Part shown: positions 26,467 through 36,613 of the stretch, piece after piece
Layout of the letters: each line of letters starts with the position of its first letter
Position numbering within the stretch: position 1 is the stretch's first letter
Assembly (NCBI RefSeq): GCF_000684975.1
Contig: NZ_BAXZ01000029.1
Location: 1 to 64,000, forward strand
DNA from: Paraburkholderia acidipaludis NBRC 101816
GTDB taxonomy: Bacteria; Pseudomonadota; Gammaproteobacteria; Burkholderiales; Burkholderiaceae
Length of the DNA: 64,000 bases
Direction of reading: 5' to 3'
Notes under the pieces: model-generated
The model's input: the letters and a program-made list of their open reading frames with translations, nothing else
Databases searched by the model: none
Told to the model about the DNA's origin: nothing
Position numbers and translations under genes: made by a program

Positions 26467-26937
26467 ATGCAAACGTCTGTACCTCGCGCCCTTGCCACAC
26501 TTGCAATCGCGCTCGCGCTACCCGTGGGCGTGGCCCATGCCCAGCTCGGCAATCTGCTGAACCAGGGCGGCAACAGCGGCTCGGCCGGCAATGCGCTCGG
26601 CGCGCTTGGCGGCAGCGGCGGGTCCGGCGGCCTCGGCTCGCTCGCCGGGGGCTCATCACTCACATCGGGCAGCCTCGGCAACGTCACCGGCCTGCTCCAG
26701 TACTGCATCAAGAACAATTACCTCAGTGCGGACAGCGCGAGCGGTGTGAAGAACTCGCTGCTCAGCAAGCTTCCGGGCGGCGCGAATACGACCGATAGCG
26801 GCTACACCCAGGGCAGCAACGGCATCCTGACCTCGGGCAGCGGCTCGCAGGTCGATCTTTCGGGCGGCGGCCTCAAGGAAGCGGCCACACGTCAGGTCTG
26901 CGACAAAATCCTCGCCCAGGGGAAATCGATGCTGTAA
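26467..26937 (+). CDS. Secreted DUF2501 (YjjA-like) protein
   Basis: The 156-residue protein has a clear Sec signal peptide (TLAIALALPVGVAHAQ). A Gly/Ser/Asn-rich low-complexity segment follows at about residues 30-75. The conserved C-terminal domain has LLQYCIKNNYLSADSASGVK, GILTSGSGSQVDLSGGGLKE and VCDKILAQGKSML. The two cysteines, one in each half of the domain, could pair in the periplasm. The pattern matches DUF2501, of which E. coli YjjA is a member; its function is unknown. A very strong ribosome site (GGAGGAAGGAG) precedes the ATG, suggesting high expression. An 8-bp hairpin lies downstream. Confidence 0.82.
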   Translation: MQTSVPRALATLAIALALPVGVAHAQLGNLLNQGGNSGSAGNALGALGGSGGSGGLGSLAGGSSLTSGSLGNVTGLLQYCIKNNYLSADSASGVKNSLLSKLPGGANTTDSGYTQGSNGILTSGSGSQVDLSGGGLKEAATRQVCDKILAQGKSML

Positions 26938-26954
26938 CCCCGCCGGCGGCGGCC

Positions 26955-26979
26955 GTGGCGCCTGCCGTTTCGGCGCCAC
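26955..26979. terminator. Terminator-like hairpin after the DUF2501 gene
   Basis: GTGGCGCC at 26955-26962 and GGCGCCAC at 26972-26979 form a perfect 8-bp stem with a 9-base loop, 18 bases after the stop. No T-tract follows, so termination efficiency is uncertain. Confidence 0.4.
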
Positions 26980-27114
26980 CGGCGTGCTGCGCGCGTGCCG
27001 GATGTGGGTTCGCGCGCACTGCGGCGCAATTTATGTGCCGCGTCGTTGAACATGAACGGTGTTCGGGTGTCGAATGGGGCATTCGGGGTGTTGTGCAGCA
27101 ATCGTGTCACGATC

Positions 27115-27558
27115 ATGAGCAAACGCCGGACTCCCGCATTCGCACTATTCGCAGGCCTCGCCGCCATACTGGCGCCGGCATTCGCCCATGCCGACGGCCT
27201 CGACGAGCAATTCGACTGCCGCTCGAACCCGCACGCCTTCATCTCGTCGCTGATCGACGAGAAGTCGATCGACCCTCGGCCAAGCCGGGTCGAGGCGAAC
27301 TCCGTCAACGCGTTCCGCCCGGCGCACGGCGGGCAGTTGAGCGCATTCGGCTTTCCTATTTACGTGGTGGTCGGCTACGAGCGCGACGATGCGCTCTTCC
27401 ATCATGGCTCCGGCAAGGAGATCGACTCGCCGCTCTACGGCGTGGTGGTCTCCGCCCCCGCAGACTCGGTGCGGCTGCGCCTGCGCGAGGCCAACAGCGT
27501 CGCGACGGTGCAAACCGTCGTGCCGTTCATGCTCACGGCCATTGTCTGCGGCGGCTAG
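27115..27558 (+). CDS. Secreted hypothetical protein
   Basis: The 147-residue protein has a Sec signal peptide (FALFAGLAAILAPAFAHADG) and a mature domain of about 120 residues with two cysteines (DEQFDCRSNPHAF and the penultimate IVCGG end) that may form a disulphide. No family was recognised. The start ATG at 27115 was chosen because it gives the signal peptide directly; the longer upstream frame has no secretory features. It follows the DUF2501 gene on the same strand but is separated by a hairpin, so it may have its own promoter. It is probably periplasmic. Confidence 0.72.
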   Translation: MSKRRTPAFALFAGLAAILAPAFAHADGLDEQFDCRSNPHAFISSLIDEKSIDPRPSRVEANSVNAFRPAHGGQLSAFGFPIYVVVGYERDDALFHHGSGKEIDSPLYGVVVSAPADSVRLRLREANSVATVQTVVPFMLTAIVCGG

Positions 27559-27604
27559 GGTCGGGTCCCGTCAATCGCGCCCAATACCCCTCCGCCCTCG
27601 CCCA

Positions 27605-28195
27605 TCAAGCGCCGAAGTAAGCCATCGTGCCGAGCACCGCACCCGCCACTGCAATGCCGATCGACGTGTACTGCAGCCAGCGGCGCCGCGTCAGCAGCGT
27701 GATCGCCGTGAGCGCGATGGAAATCTGGATGGCCATGGTGGCCTGAGCCCAGCGATGATGGCCGTGCATGAGCCCCTCGCTGCGCGCATCGTTTTGCGCC
27801 ACGGCTTTCTCGAGCGCTTCGGCCTGCGCGCGTATCGGCTCCTTTTGCTGGCGATATTTTTCGGCGTCCGCGGCGAAGCGGTTATGCGCCTCGCCGGCAT
27901 TGCCCGAAAGCGCCTCGCCCAGTTCCGCGAGATTCTGCTTCTCGCCCTTCGCCTGGTAATACGCCCACTGGTTCGCGGCCTCCGTCTTGAGGATCGCCGC
28001 TTCGTTCTTGTAATAGAGCGCGAGATTTTCGCTCGTCCCGCTCTGGTACGCGAAGATGGCGCCGATCGACGCGAGGATCGCGGTCATCACCGCCATGCGG
28101 CTCGCAAACGGGTCTGCTTCCCCATGCGCGCCGTGACCGGCGGCGTGCGCGACCGCGTGATCGTGCGGCCCGTGCACTTCATACTCATCAGACAT
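27605..28195 (-). CDS. DUF4337 family membrane protein
   Basis: The 196-residue protein begins with a His-rich cytoplasmic segment (SDEYEVHGPHDHAVAHAAGHGAHG). One membrane helix follows (MAVMTAILASIGAIFAYQSG), then a long amphipathic helical region (LALYYKNEAAILKTEAANQW to ALEKAVAQNDARSEGLMHG), then two C-terminal membrane helices. This matches DUF4337, an uncharacterised family. The ATG at 28195 starts the conserved part; an upstream in-frame extension would add 24 unconserved residues. It lies downstream of the liv terminator and is therefore probably transcribed separately. The function is unknown. Confidence 0.8.
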   Translation of the reverse strand: MSDEYEVHGPHDHAVAHAAGHGAHGEADPFASRMAVMTAILASIGAIFAYQSGTSENLALYYKNEAAILKTEAANQWAYYQAKGEKQNLAELGEALSGNAGEAHNRFAADAEKYRQQKEPIRAQAEALEKAVAQNDARSEGLMHGHHRWAQATMAIQISIALTAITLLTRRRWLQYTSIGIAVAGAVLGTMAYFGA

Positions 28196-28395
28196 CCAGA
28201 CACTCTCCGATAAAACCCGCTCAGGCGCGCGCCGGCCGGGCGCGCTCATGCATTTCGGGAGCGTCAATTATCGTGAGCGCGGCGCACTTGTCCAGTCCGC
28301 ACCAGGCGTTGTCGTAACAAAAAATGCGCGGTTTATGTAACAGAAAGCGAAACGAAGGATTCGCGGCGCCCAACATGGCCCCTTGCCGGACGCGC

Positions 28396-28452
28396 AAAAA
28401 GAAGCGGCCCGCGAAACCGCCGTTCGACGAACGGAGATTCCGCGGGCCGCTT
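28396..28452 (-). terminator. Intrinsic terminator of the liv operon
   Basis: AAGCGGCCCGCG at 28402-28413 pairs perfectly with CGCGGGCCGCTT at 28441-28452 (12 bp). A second stem, CCGTTC-GAC-GAACGG (28420-28434), is nested in its loop. On the minus strand the stem is followed by CTTTTT, giving a textbook Rho-independent terminator 22 bases after the livF stop. Confidence 0.85.
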
Positions 28453-28473
28453 GCACGTGCCTTGACCGGCCAC

Positions 28474-29174
<701 letters not shown>

Positions 29175-29175
<1 letters not shown>

Positions 29176-29941
29176 CAGTCCTCTCCGAGATATGCCTTGA
29201 TCACGCGCGGGTCGTTGCGCACGGCTTCAGGCTGGCCGATCATGATCGGCTTGCCGTGCTCCATCACGAGAATGCGGTCCGAAACCCCCATCACGAGGCT
29301 CATGTCGTGTTCGATCAGGAGTACGGAAATACCGAACTCGTTGCGCAATCCGTCCACCATCTGCTGCAGCTCGATCTTCTCCTGCGGGTTGAGGCCCGCG
29401 GCCGGTTCGTCGAGCATCAGAAGACGCGGGCCCGTGATCATGCAGCGCGCGATTTCGAGGCGGCGCTGATGCCCGTACGAAAGCGTGCCCGCTTCGCGGT
29501 TCGCCACCTGCTTGAGCCCCACGCGTTCGAGCCACTGCGCCGCATGCTCGAGCGCGGCACGCTCGGCGCGCCGGTACGCGGGCGTCGTGAAGAGGCCGCT
29601 CAGAATGTTGCGGTTCACCTTGAGGTGCTGCGCGACCATCAGATTCTCCAGCACCGTCAACTGCTTGAAGAGACGGATGTTCTGGAAGGTGCGCACGAGA
29701 CCGCGCCGCGCCACCTGATGGCTCGGCAGGCCCGTGATCGCCCGGCCTTCAAGGCGGATATCGCCCGCAGTCGGCTTGTAGAAGCCGCCCACGCAATTGA
29801 ACACCGTGGTCTTGCCCGCACCGTTCGGACCGATGATCGCGAACACTTCGCCGGCACGCACGTCGAAGTCGATGCCGTCCACCGCGAGCAGGCCGCCAAA
29901 GCGCATCTGCAGGCCCGATACTTTCAACAACTGTTCTGCGC

Positions 29942-29945
<4 letters not shown>
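29175..29945 (-). CDS. livG: Branched-chain amino acid ABC transporter ATP-binding protein
   Basis: The 256-residue ATPase has Walker A GPNGAGKTTVFNC, the signature region AGTLSYGHQRRLEIA and Walker B LLMLDEPAAGLNP, followed by SVLLIEHDMSLVMGVSDRIL. The degenerate signature SYGHQ is typical for LivG proteins. The start ATG at 29945 overlaps livM by four bases, and the stop overlaps livF. The ATG was chosen over longer upstream frames because the conserved domain begins within ten residues. It works as a heterodimer with LivF at the cytoplasmic side. Confidence 0.93.
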
Positions 29946-31213
<1,268 letters not shown>

Positions 31214-31220
31214 ATCGACC

Positions 31221-32147
31221 TCATACCTTTTCGACGTCCGGCTTGCCGAGCAGGCCGGTGGGACGGAACAGCAGCACGAGCACGAGCAGGCCGAATGCGA
31301 CCACGTCCTTGTATTCGGCCGGCATGTAGCCCGAAGCGAAGGTTTCGGCAAGACCGAGCAGCACGCCGCCGAGCATCGCGCCCGGAATGCTGCCGATGCC
31401 GCCCAGCACGGCCGCCGTGAAGGCCTTGATGCCCGCGACGAAACCGATATACGGGTTGAGCTTGCCGATCGTGAGGCCGATCAGCACGCCGCCCACGGCG
31501 GCCAGCATTGCGCCGAGCACGAACGTGAACGAGATCACGCGGTTCGTGTCGATGCCGAGCAGGTTGGCCATCTTCATGTCTTCGGCACAGGCGCGGCAGG
31601 CACGGCCCATGCGCGAGCGGCCGATGAAGAGCGTGAGCACGACCATCAGCACGAGCGTCACGCCGACTATCAGCATGCGCGCATAAGGAATGGTCACCTC
31701 GAAGTTGCCGCCCATGTTGAATTCGAGCGCGCCCGAAATCAGTTCGGGAACCGAAACGTCGCGCGCGCCCTGCCCGATCTGCACGTAGTTCTGCAGAAAG
31801 ATCGACATGCCGATCGCGGAGATGAGCGGCACGAGGCGCGGGCCGCCGCGCAGCGGCCGATACGCCACGCGCTCGACCGCGAAACCATAGAGTCCGGTGA
31901 CGACCACCGCGACGATGAGCGCCGCGCCCAGCACGAGCGGCAGCGGATAGCCCGCCGAAGTGCCGATCGCCGTGAGCGTGACGAGGCCCACGTAGGCGCC
32001 GATCATGTAGATCTCGCCGTGAGCGAAATTGATCATGCCGATGATGCCGTAGACCATCGTGTAGCCAATGGCGATCAGCGCATAGATCGCACCGAGCGTG
32101 AGCCCGTTGACGAGCTGCTGGGTGAACTGCGGAAGAAAATCATTCAT
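31221..32147 (-). CDS. livH: Branched-chain amino acid ABC transporter permease
   Basis: The 308-residue permease has eight or so membrane helices. NGLTLGAIYALIAIGYTMVY, GIIGMINFAHGEIYMIGAYV and the coupling helix RACAEDMKMANLLGIDTNRV are typical of LivH. It forms the translocation pathway with LivM. The ATG at 32147 was preferred to one four bases further on, which is out of frame, and to an upstream in-frame start. A stable stem-loop in the 135-base gap to livK probably lowers transcription or stabilises livK mRNA relative to livH. Confidence 0.92.
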   Translation of the reverse strand: MNDFLPQFTQQLVNGLTLGAIYALIAIGYTMVYGIIGMINFAHGEIYMIGAYVGLVTLTAIGTSAGYPLPLVLGAALIVAVVVTGLYGFAVERVAYRPLRGGPRLVPLISAIGMSIFLQNYVQIGQGARDVSVPELISGALEFNMGGNFEVTIPYARMLIVGVTLVLMVVLTLFIGRSRMGRACRACAEDMKMANLLGIDTNRVISFTFVLGAMLAAVGGVLIGLTIGKLNPYIGFVAGIKAFTAAVLGGIGSIPGAMLGGVLLGLAETFASGYMPAEYKDVVAFGLLVLVLLFRPTGLLGKPDVEKV

Positions 32148-32231
32148 GCGTAAGCCTCGCGGCAACAAGGCCGTTAAGGGCCGACGGGACCGGCTGGGCC
32201 AGATTCGGCCCGATCAGGCCCGGATCGAAAG

Positions 32232-32264
32232 ACGCCCCGCCCGTCGCGACGGGGAACGGGGCGT
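32232..32264 (-). terminator. Stem-loop between livK and livH
   Basis: ACGCCCCG at 32232-32239 pairs with CGGGGCGT at 32257-32264 (8 bp), enclosing a second perfect stem, CCCGTC-GC-GACGGG, at 32240-32253. No T-tract follows on the minus strand. Such intercistronic hairpins commonly let the binding-protein gene be expressed above the permease genes through partial termination or mRNA protection. Confidence 0.6.
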
Positions 32265-32282
32265 AGAGACCACGCGCCGGAA

Positions 32283-33413
32283 TCAGTTGGCGGCGACAGT
32301 CTTCGTGGCGTCCTTGTGCCACGTGTAGACGACGAAACGGAACGACTTCAGATCGCCCTGCGCGTCGTACTCGACCTTGCCGATCGGCGTCTCGAACGCG
32401 TGCTGGTGGAGGTACTGCGCAACCTTGGTCGGATCGGTGGTCTTCGCACCTGCAATGCCGTCCGCGATCACTTCGACCGCAGCATAGGCCGGCATCTGGA
32501 ACGGGCCGTTCGGGTCGCGCTTCGCGTCGGCGAACGCCTTCACGAGCTTCGCGTTGGCCGGGTCGGAGGCGAAGTCGGCCGGCAGCGTGACGAGCATGCC
32601 TTCCGAAGCCGGGCCGGCAATGGCGGTCACGTCCTTGTTGCCCACGCCCTCAGGCCCCATGAAGGTGGCCTTCACGCCCTGCTCGCGCGACTGGCGCAGC
32701 AGGAGACCCATTTCCGGGTGATAGCCGCCGAAGTAGACGAAGTCCACGCCCTGCGACTTGAGCTTCGTGACAACTGCCGAGTAGTCCGAATCGCCCGCGT
32801 TGATGCCTTCGAAGACCACGACCGGAATGTGCGCCTTGTCGAGCGCGGCCTTCACCGAGGTGGCGATGCCCTGGCCGTAGGACTGCTTGTCGTGCAGGAT
32901 CGCAACCTTCTTCGGCTTGACCTTGTTGATGATGTACGCGGCGGCGGCCGGGCCTTGCTGGTCGTCGCGGCCGATCGTGCGGAAGATGAACTGGCGCTTC
33001 TTGCCTTCGGTGAGCTGCGGCGCCGTGGCCGACGGCGTGACCATCACCACGCCTTCGTTCTCGTAGATGTCGGAAGCCGGGATCGTCGAGCCCGAGCAGA
33101 CGTGGCCAACCACGTACTGGATGTGCTGCGAGACGATCTTGTTCGCAATGGCGACGGCCTGCTTCGGCTCGCACGAGTCGTCCATCAGGACTGCTTCGAG
33201 CTTCTGGCCGTTCACGCCGCCGGCGGCGTTGATCTGGTCGATGGCCGTGAGCGCGCCCGCCTTGACCATGTCGCCGTACTGGGCGACCGGGCCGCTGAAC
33301 GGACCGGCAATGGCAATCTTCACGGTGTCGGCATGGGCGGATGCACCCAAAGCGAGCAGCGCGGCGGCGAGAGAAACGGAGGTAAGGCGGGTAAGGCGAG
33401 AGAACGGCGTCAT
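32283..33413 (-). CDS. livK: Branched-chain amino acid ABC transporter substrate-binding protein
   Basis: The 376-residue periplasmic protein has a Sec signal peptide (SVSLAAALLALGASAHAD). The mature protein starts TVKIAIAGPFSGPVAQYGDM, typical of Leu/Ile/Val-binding proteins. The conserved disulphide is present (DDSCEPKQAV with VVGHVCSGST). MVTPSATAPQLTEGKKRQFI and FVYFGGYHPEMGLLLRQSRE are also conserved. It delivers substrate to LivHM. GGAG is close upstream of the ATG. It is the first gene of the operon; the promoter should lie in the 33.4-33.7 kb region. The exact ligand (Leu, Ile, Val, Ala or an amide) is not determined. Confidence 0.93.
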   Translation of the reverse strand: MTPFSRLTRLTSVSLAAALLALGASAHADTVKIAIAGPFSGPVAQYGDMVKAGALTAIDQINAAGGVNGQKLEAVLMDDSCEPKQAVAIANKIVSQHIQYVVGHVCSGSTIPASDIYENEGVVMVTPSATAPQLTEGKKRQFIFRTIGRDDQQGPAAAAYIINKVKPKKVAILHDKQSYGQGIATSVKAALDKAHIPVVVFEGINAGDSDYSAVVTKLKSQGVDFVYFGGYHPEMGLLLRQSREQGVKATFMGPEGVGNKDVTAIAGPASEGMLVTLPADFASDPANAKLVKAFADAKRDPNGPFQMPAYAAVEVIADGIAGAKTTDPTKVAQYLHQHAFETPIGKVEYDAQGDLKSFRFVVYTWHKDATKTVAAN

Positions 33414-34388
33414 CTGGAGCTCCTCGATTGTTTTCGGGTCAACCGGTCAGGCAGATTGACCTGCGCAAACGAACAGCACTCCAGGGGACTTGCCGAGGAG
33501 AACAACAAGGACGGGCCAAAGAAAAGACGTAACGGGGCCCGGCATGTATCAACCGCCTTGTAGCGGCCGAGTTCGGAGAGACTGGATGGATACCGCCTCT
33601 ATTGCGCAAGCGATCTGCCTGCCCCGTTCACTGCATTTCGTACCGGAAAGGTGGTCCGGACTCAATCAGCGACCCCGCGGATGCTATCAATAAACGATTG
33701 CGGTCGCAACCAAGGGTTTATTCCGATATCCCGGCGAGTATTGGCGACGGCCAATAGAGTCTGGATGGATGAAACATGTTGAAAATATTGGGGAAAACGG
33801 GTGCTGCACCGCCGAGCGCCGGCTGGCGCGGCTTCGCGAGGATAGATAATCGGAAATTACAGGAAGTGTGGGCAAAATTTAATTCACATTAAATACCCTG
33901 CCGGCAACCGTAATTTTTGATATGGCGAACCATTCTTGGCACACACCCCTGCGCCAATATAATATTAATAGTGGAAAACCCTAAATAATTATATCGGCAA
34001 CCCTTTGATTTTAAAGAGAATTATTACAAATTCATTTAAACGGAAAGTTCGATTTTATTTACTTACCCCTCCAACTCGTTCATTCCTGCCAGCCCATTTT
34101 TCCTGTCGGAAATCAGGAAAATTTTCGTCTCCGCCACCCCCTTATCTAAAAATCCCATGCCCCGGCACCCATAATCATGAGGCGCTCGCCGGCGACGCGT
34201 TGCTGCCAGGCTGACCGCGCTTCGCGCAGCCCGACCGGCTGCCGCCCGCGCGGGGCCTCGCGGGCCGCGTGACTGTTCAGCGGAATTCGCGCAAACTGTA
34301 CATGGCCATGCGGCCTTTGCAAGACAACACTGCTCCTTCCGCCTCGCATCCGCGCATTGGGCTGGAACCTCCCCACCAAGCATTCCCC
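33414..34388. other. Gene-free region upstream of livK, with AT-rich core
   Basis: This 975-base stretch separates livK from the divergent aminotransferase gene. The first 280 bases must carry the liv promoter. From about 33690 to 34150 the sequence is strikingly AT-rich for this genome. From 34150 to 34270 it turns GC-rich, with a 7-bp inverted repeat, GCCCGCG and CGCGGGC, at 34244-34265. No convincing gene, tRNA or repeat array was found. A sigma-54-like sequence near 33936 has the wrong spacing. Confidence 0.55.
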
Positions 34389-35645
34389 ATGACCGAAATC
34401 GCGCTTCATCCCGACTCCGCCAACCCGCATGGCGCCCCCGCGCACTCCGCGCCGGTGCCCTGCCCCGCGGTCGACTCGCTCGACGACATCCTGCCCGACG
34501 AGCCGCTGCTCATGATGGGCGCCGGCCCGGTGCCCATTCCCGCCGCGGTCGCCCAGGCGAACTCGGTCGTGATCAATCACCTCGGGGACACCATGGCGCG
34601 CGTGATCCATCAGGTGAAGGCGATGGCGCGCTACGTGTTCCAGACGCGCTCGAACTGGGTGCTGGGCGTGGCGGGTCCGGGCTCGGCCGCCATGGAGATG
34701 GCTGTCTCGAACCTCGCCTGGCCGGGCACCCGCGTGCTCTCCATCGTGAACGGCTTCTTCAGCCACCGCATGGCGGAGATGGCGCGCCGCGTGGGCGCCG
34801 AGGTCACGACGCTCGATGTGCCCGACCGCGAAATCGCCTCGCTCGACGCCGTGGCCGAAGCCATTGCGCGCACGCGGCCCGCCGTCGTCACCGTGGTCCA
34901 TGGCGAAACGTCGAATACGGTCTGCAACCGCCAGTTGAAAGAGATCGTGCAGCTTGCGAGGGCGGCGGGCGCGCTCGTCGTGGTGGACGCCGTCTGCACG
35001 CTGAGCACGATGCCGCTCGACATGGACGCCTGGGGCATCGACGTCGTGATCACGGGCGGCCAGAAAGGCCTCTCGTCGATCCCCGGCGTCTCGCTGATCG
35101 CATTCTCGGATGCGGCCTGGGCGCGCGTGCGCGAGCGCAGCGTGCCGAACACGCACTGGTGCCTCGACGCCACGCTCGCCGAGAACTTCTGGCACAACGC
35201 GGGCTATCACTACACGGCACCCGTCTCAGGCGTGCTGGCGCTGCACGAGGCGCTGCGGCTCGTCTGCACGGAAACGCTGGAGAAGCGTTTCGCGCGCCAT
35301 CAACGCTCGTCGCTCGCCTTGCAGAGCGGCGTGAGCGCGCTCGGCCTCGCGCTCTATGCGCCCGGGAACTGCCGGTTGAATTCGGTCGTGGGCATCGCGC
35401 TGCCCGAAGGGCTCGCGCCGCGCGCCGTCTGCGAACACATCTCGCGCCAGCATCAGGTGGAGATCGCGGGATCGTTCGGATTGCCTATCGTTCGCATCGG
35501 CCAGATGGGCGAGCAGTGCCGCGACCACAATCTCTTTCGCACCGTGCACGCGCTCGGCCGCACGATCCGCGATCTGGGCGGCCAGGTCGACCTGCCCGCG
35601 GGCGTAGCGGCGCTGGAAGCGTCGCTGTCCACGAGCGTGCGCTAA
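34389..35645 (+). CDS. Class V PLP-dependent aminotransferase (alanine/serine-glyoxylate family)
   Basis: The 418-residue fold-type I enzyme has a family N-terminus (LLMMGAGPVPIPAAVAQANS) and substrate/PLP-region VVHGETSNTVCNRQLKEIV. The PLP-binding aspartate is in VVVDAVCTLSTMPLDMDAWG, and the Schiff-base lysine is in VITGGQKGLSSIPGVSLIAF. The C-terminal domain ends in VRIGQMGEQCRDHNL. This family includes alanine- or serine-glyoxylate aminotransferase and pyridoxamine-pyruvate aminotransferase; the choice cannot be made from sequence alone. A 38-residue Pro/Ala-rich N-terminal extension precedes the core, and no strong ribosome site marks the start. The stop overlaps the convergent methyltransferase gene by four bases. 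Confidence 0.82.
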   Translation: MTEIALHPDSANPHGAPAHSAPVPCPAVDSLDDILPDEPLLMMGAGPVPIPAAVAQANSVVINHLGDTMARVIHQVKAMARYVFQTRSNWVLGVAGPGSAAMEMAVSNLAWPGTRVLSIVNGFFSHRMAEMARRVGAEVTTLDVPDREIASLDAVAEAIARTRPAVVTVVHGETSNTVCNRQLKEIVQLARAAGALVVVDAVCTLSTMPLDMDAWGIDVVITGGQKGLSSIPGVSLIAFSDAAWARVRERSVPNTHWCLDATLAENFWHNAGYHYTAPVSGVLALHEALRLVCTETLEKRFARHQRSSLALQSGVSALGLALYAPGNCRLNSVVGIALPEGLAPRAVCEHISRQHQVEIAGSFGLPIVRIGQMGEQCRDHNLFRTVHALGRTIRDLGGQVDLPAGVAALEASLSTSVR

Positions 35646-36400
35646 GCCCGCCGTGCACGCATGCAGAGGAACGCGGGCGAGCGTTCGAGCTCGGCGTACA
35701 ACGCCGGCGCGACAGCCCGCATTTCGGGCGCCGGCCGCGGCTCCACGAGCTGCTCGAGAACCCAGCCGGCAGCGCCCAGGCTATTGACGATGTCCGCGAG
35801 CGGCCGCCGGAACGCCTCGATCCACGGCTTCGGTTCGCCAAAGCCGCCCCAGTGCAGGCCGAAGCGCGTGGTCTCGAAGTAGCTGCGCGCGCCGCGCGTG
35901 CGCGTGTCGATCCAGTCGCGCATGGGGTGCGCCATCGAAAACACCAGCTGTGCGCCAGGCTTCGCCACGCGGCGGAATTCGGCGAACACCGGCGTGAGCG
36001 TTTCCACGTAGTCGAGTGCGAGCGAGCAGACGATGCGGTCGAACGTGCCGTCGGCGAGCCAGGTGAGCGGCCGGCCAAGATCGCCCAGCGTCACCTCGAC
36101 CGGCAAGCCCTCGCAATGCGCCTTCGCCAGTTCGATCATGGCCGGCGTCACGTCGAACGCGTGCACGTGCGCGCCCGAGCGCGCCAGCTTCGCACTGAGG
36201 AAGCCGGGCCCGCAGCCCGCGTCGAGCACGGCGAGCCCGGCGACCTCGCCCAGCAGGGCCGCCGTGGCGGGCCGCTCGTAGAGCGCGTTGTGGGGCTTGT
36301 CCGCCACGCGTTGCGCATAGCGGTCGGCGAACTGCGTGTAGTTCGCGCGCCCCGGCAATTCGTTCGGGTCGGCAAGAGGCAGCGGCGGGTCGGCAGGCAT
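35642..36400 (-). CDS. Class I SAM-dependent methyltransferase
   Basis: The 252-residue protein has the SAM-binding glycine motif VLDAGCGPGFLSAKLARSGA, motif II HAFDVTPAMIELAKAHCEG and the post-II region FDRIVCSLALDYVETLTPVF. The fold is that of small-molecule methyltransferases of the UbiE/Methyltransf_11 type. Its C-terminus includes KPWIEAFRRPLADIVNSLGA. The substrate is unknown. The ATG at 36400 was chosen because upstream in-frame residues are not conserved. It is convergent with the aminotransferase and divergent from the HAD phosphatase gene, so it appears to be monocistronic. Confidence 0.82.
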   Translation of the reverse strand: MPADPPLPLADPNELPGRANYTQFADRYAQRVADKPHNALYERPATAALLGEVAGLAVLDAGCGPGFLSAKLARSGAHVHAFDVTPAMIELAKAHCEGLPVEVTLGDLGRPLTWLADGTFDRIVCSLALDYVETLTPVFAEFRRVAKPGAQLVFSMAHPMRDWIDTRTRGARSYFETTRFGLHWGGFGEPKPWIEAFRRPLADIVNSLGAAGWVLEQLVEPRPAPEMRAVAPALYAELERSPAFLCMRARRA

Positions 36401-36613
36401 CGGAAGGCGCGGGAATTCAGGGAGAACGCCATTGTCCCGCGTTTTCCGCGTTTTGCTCCAGTCCCCACTGCGCGGCCTGCGCACGCGCCTCGCACGTTGT
36501 ACGGACTCCGGTTATCATCGCGCTCCATCCAGAACTGCGCAGAACTGCGCCAAACTGCACCGGGCCGCGCGCGGCTCGGCCTGCCACCCTCACACACCCT
36601 GCCCGAACCTACA

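Noticed and set aside
33490..33875. Small open frames of about 60-70 codons in the livK upstream region
   Set aside because: No ribosome sites, no recognisable features and inconsistent codon use; treated as non-coding.
33936..33952. Sigma-54-like promoter TTGGCAC...CTGC upstream of livK
   Set aside because: The GG and GC elements are separated by 11 instead of the required 10 bases, and the -12 element is CTGC, so it does not fit.
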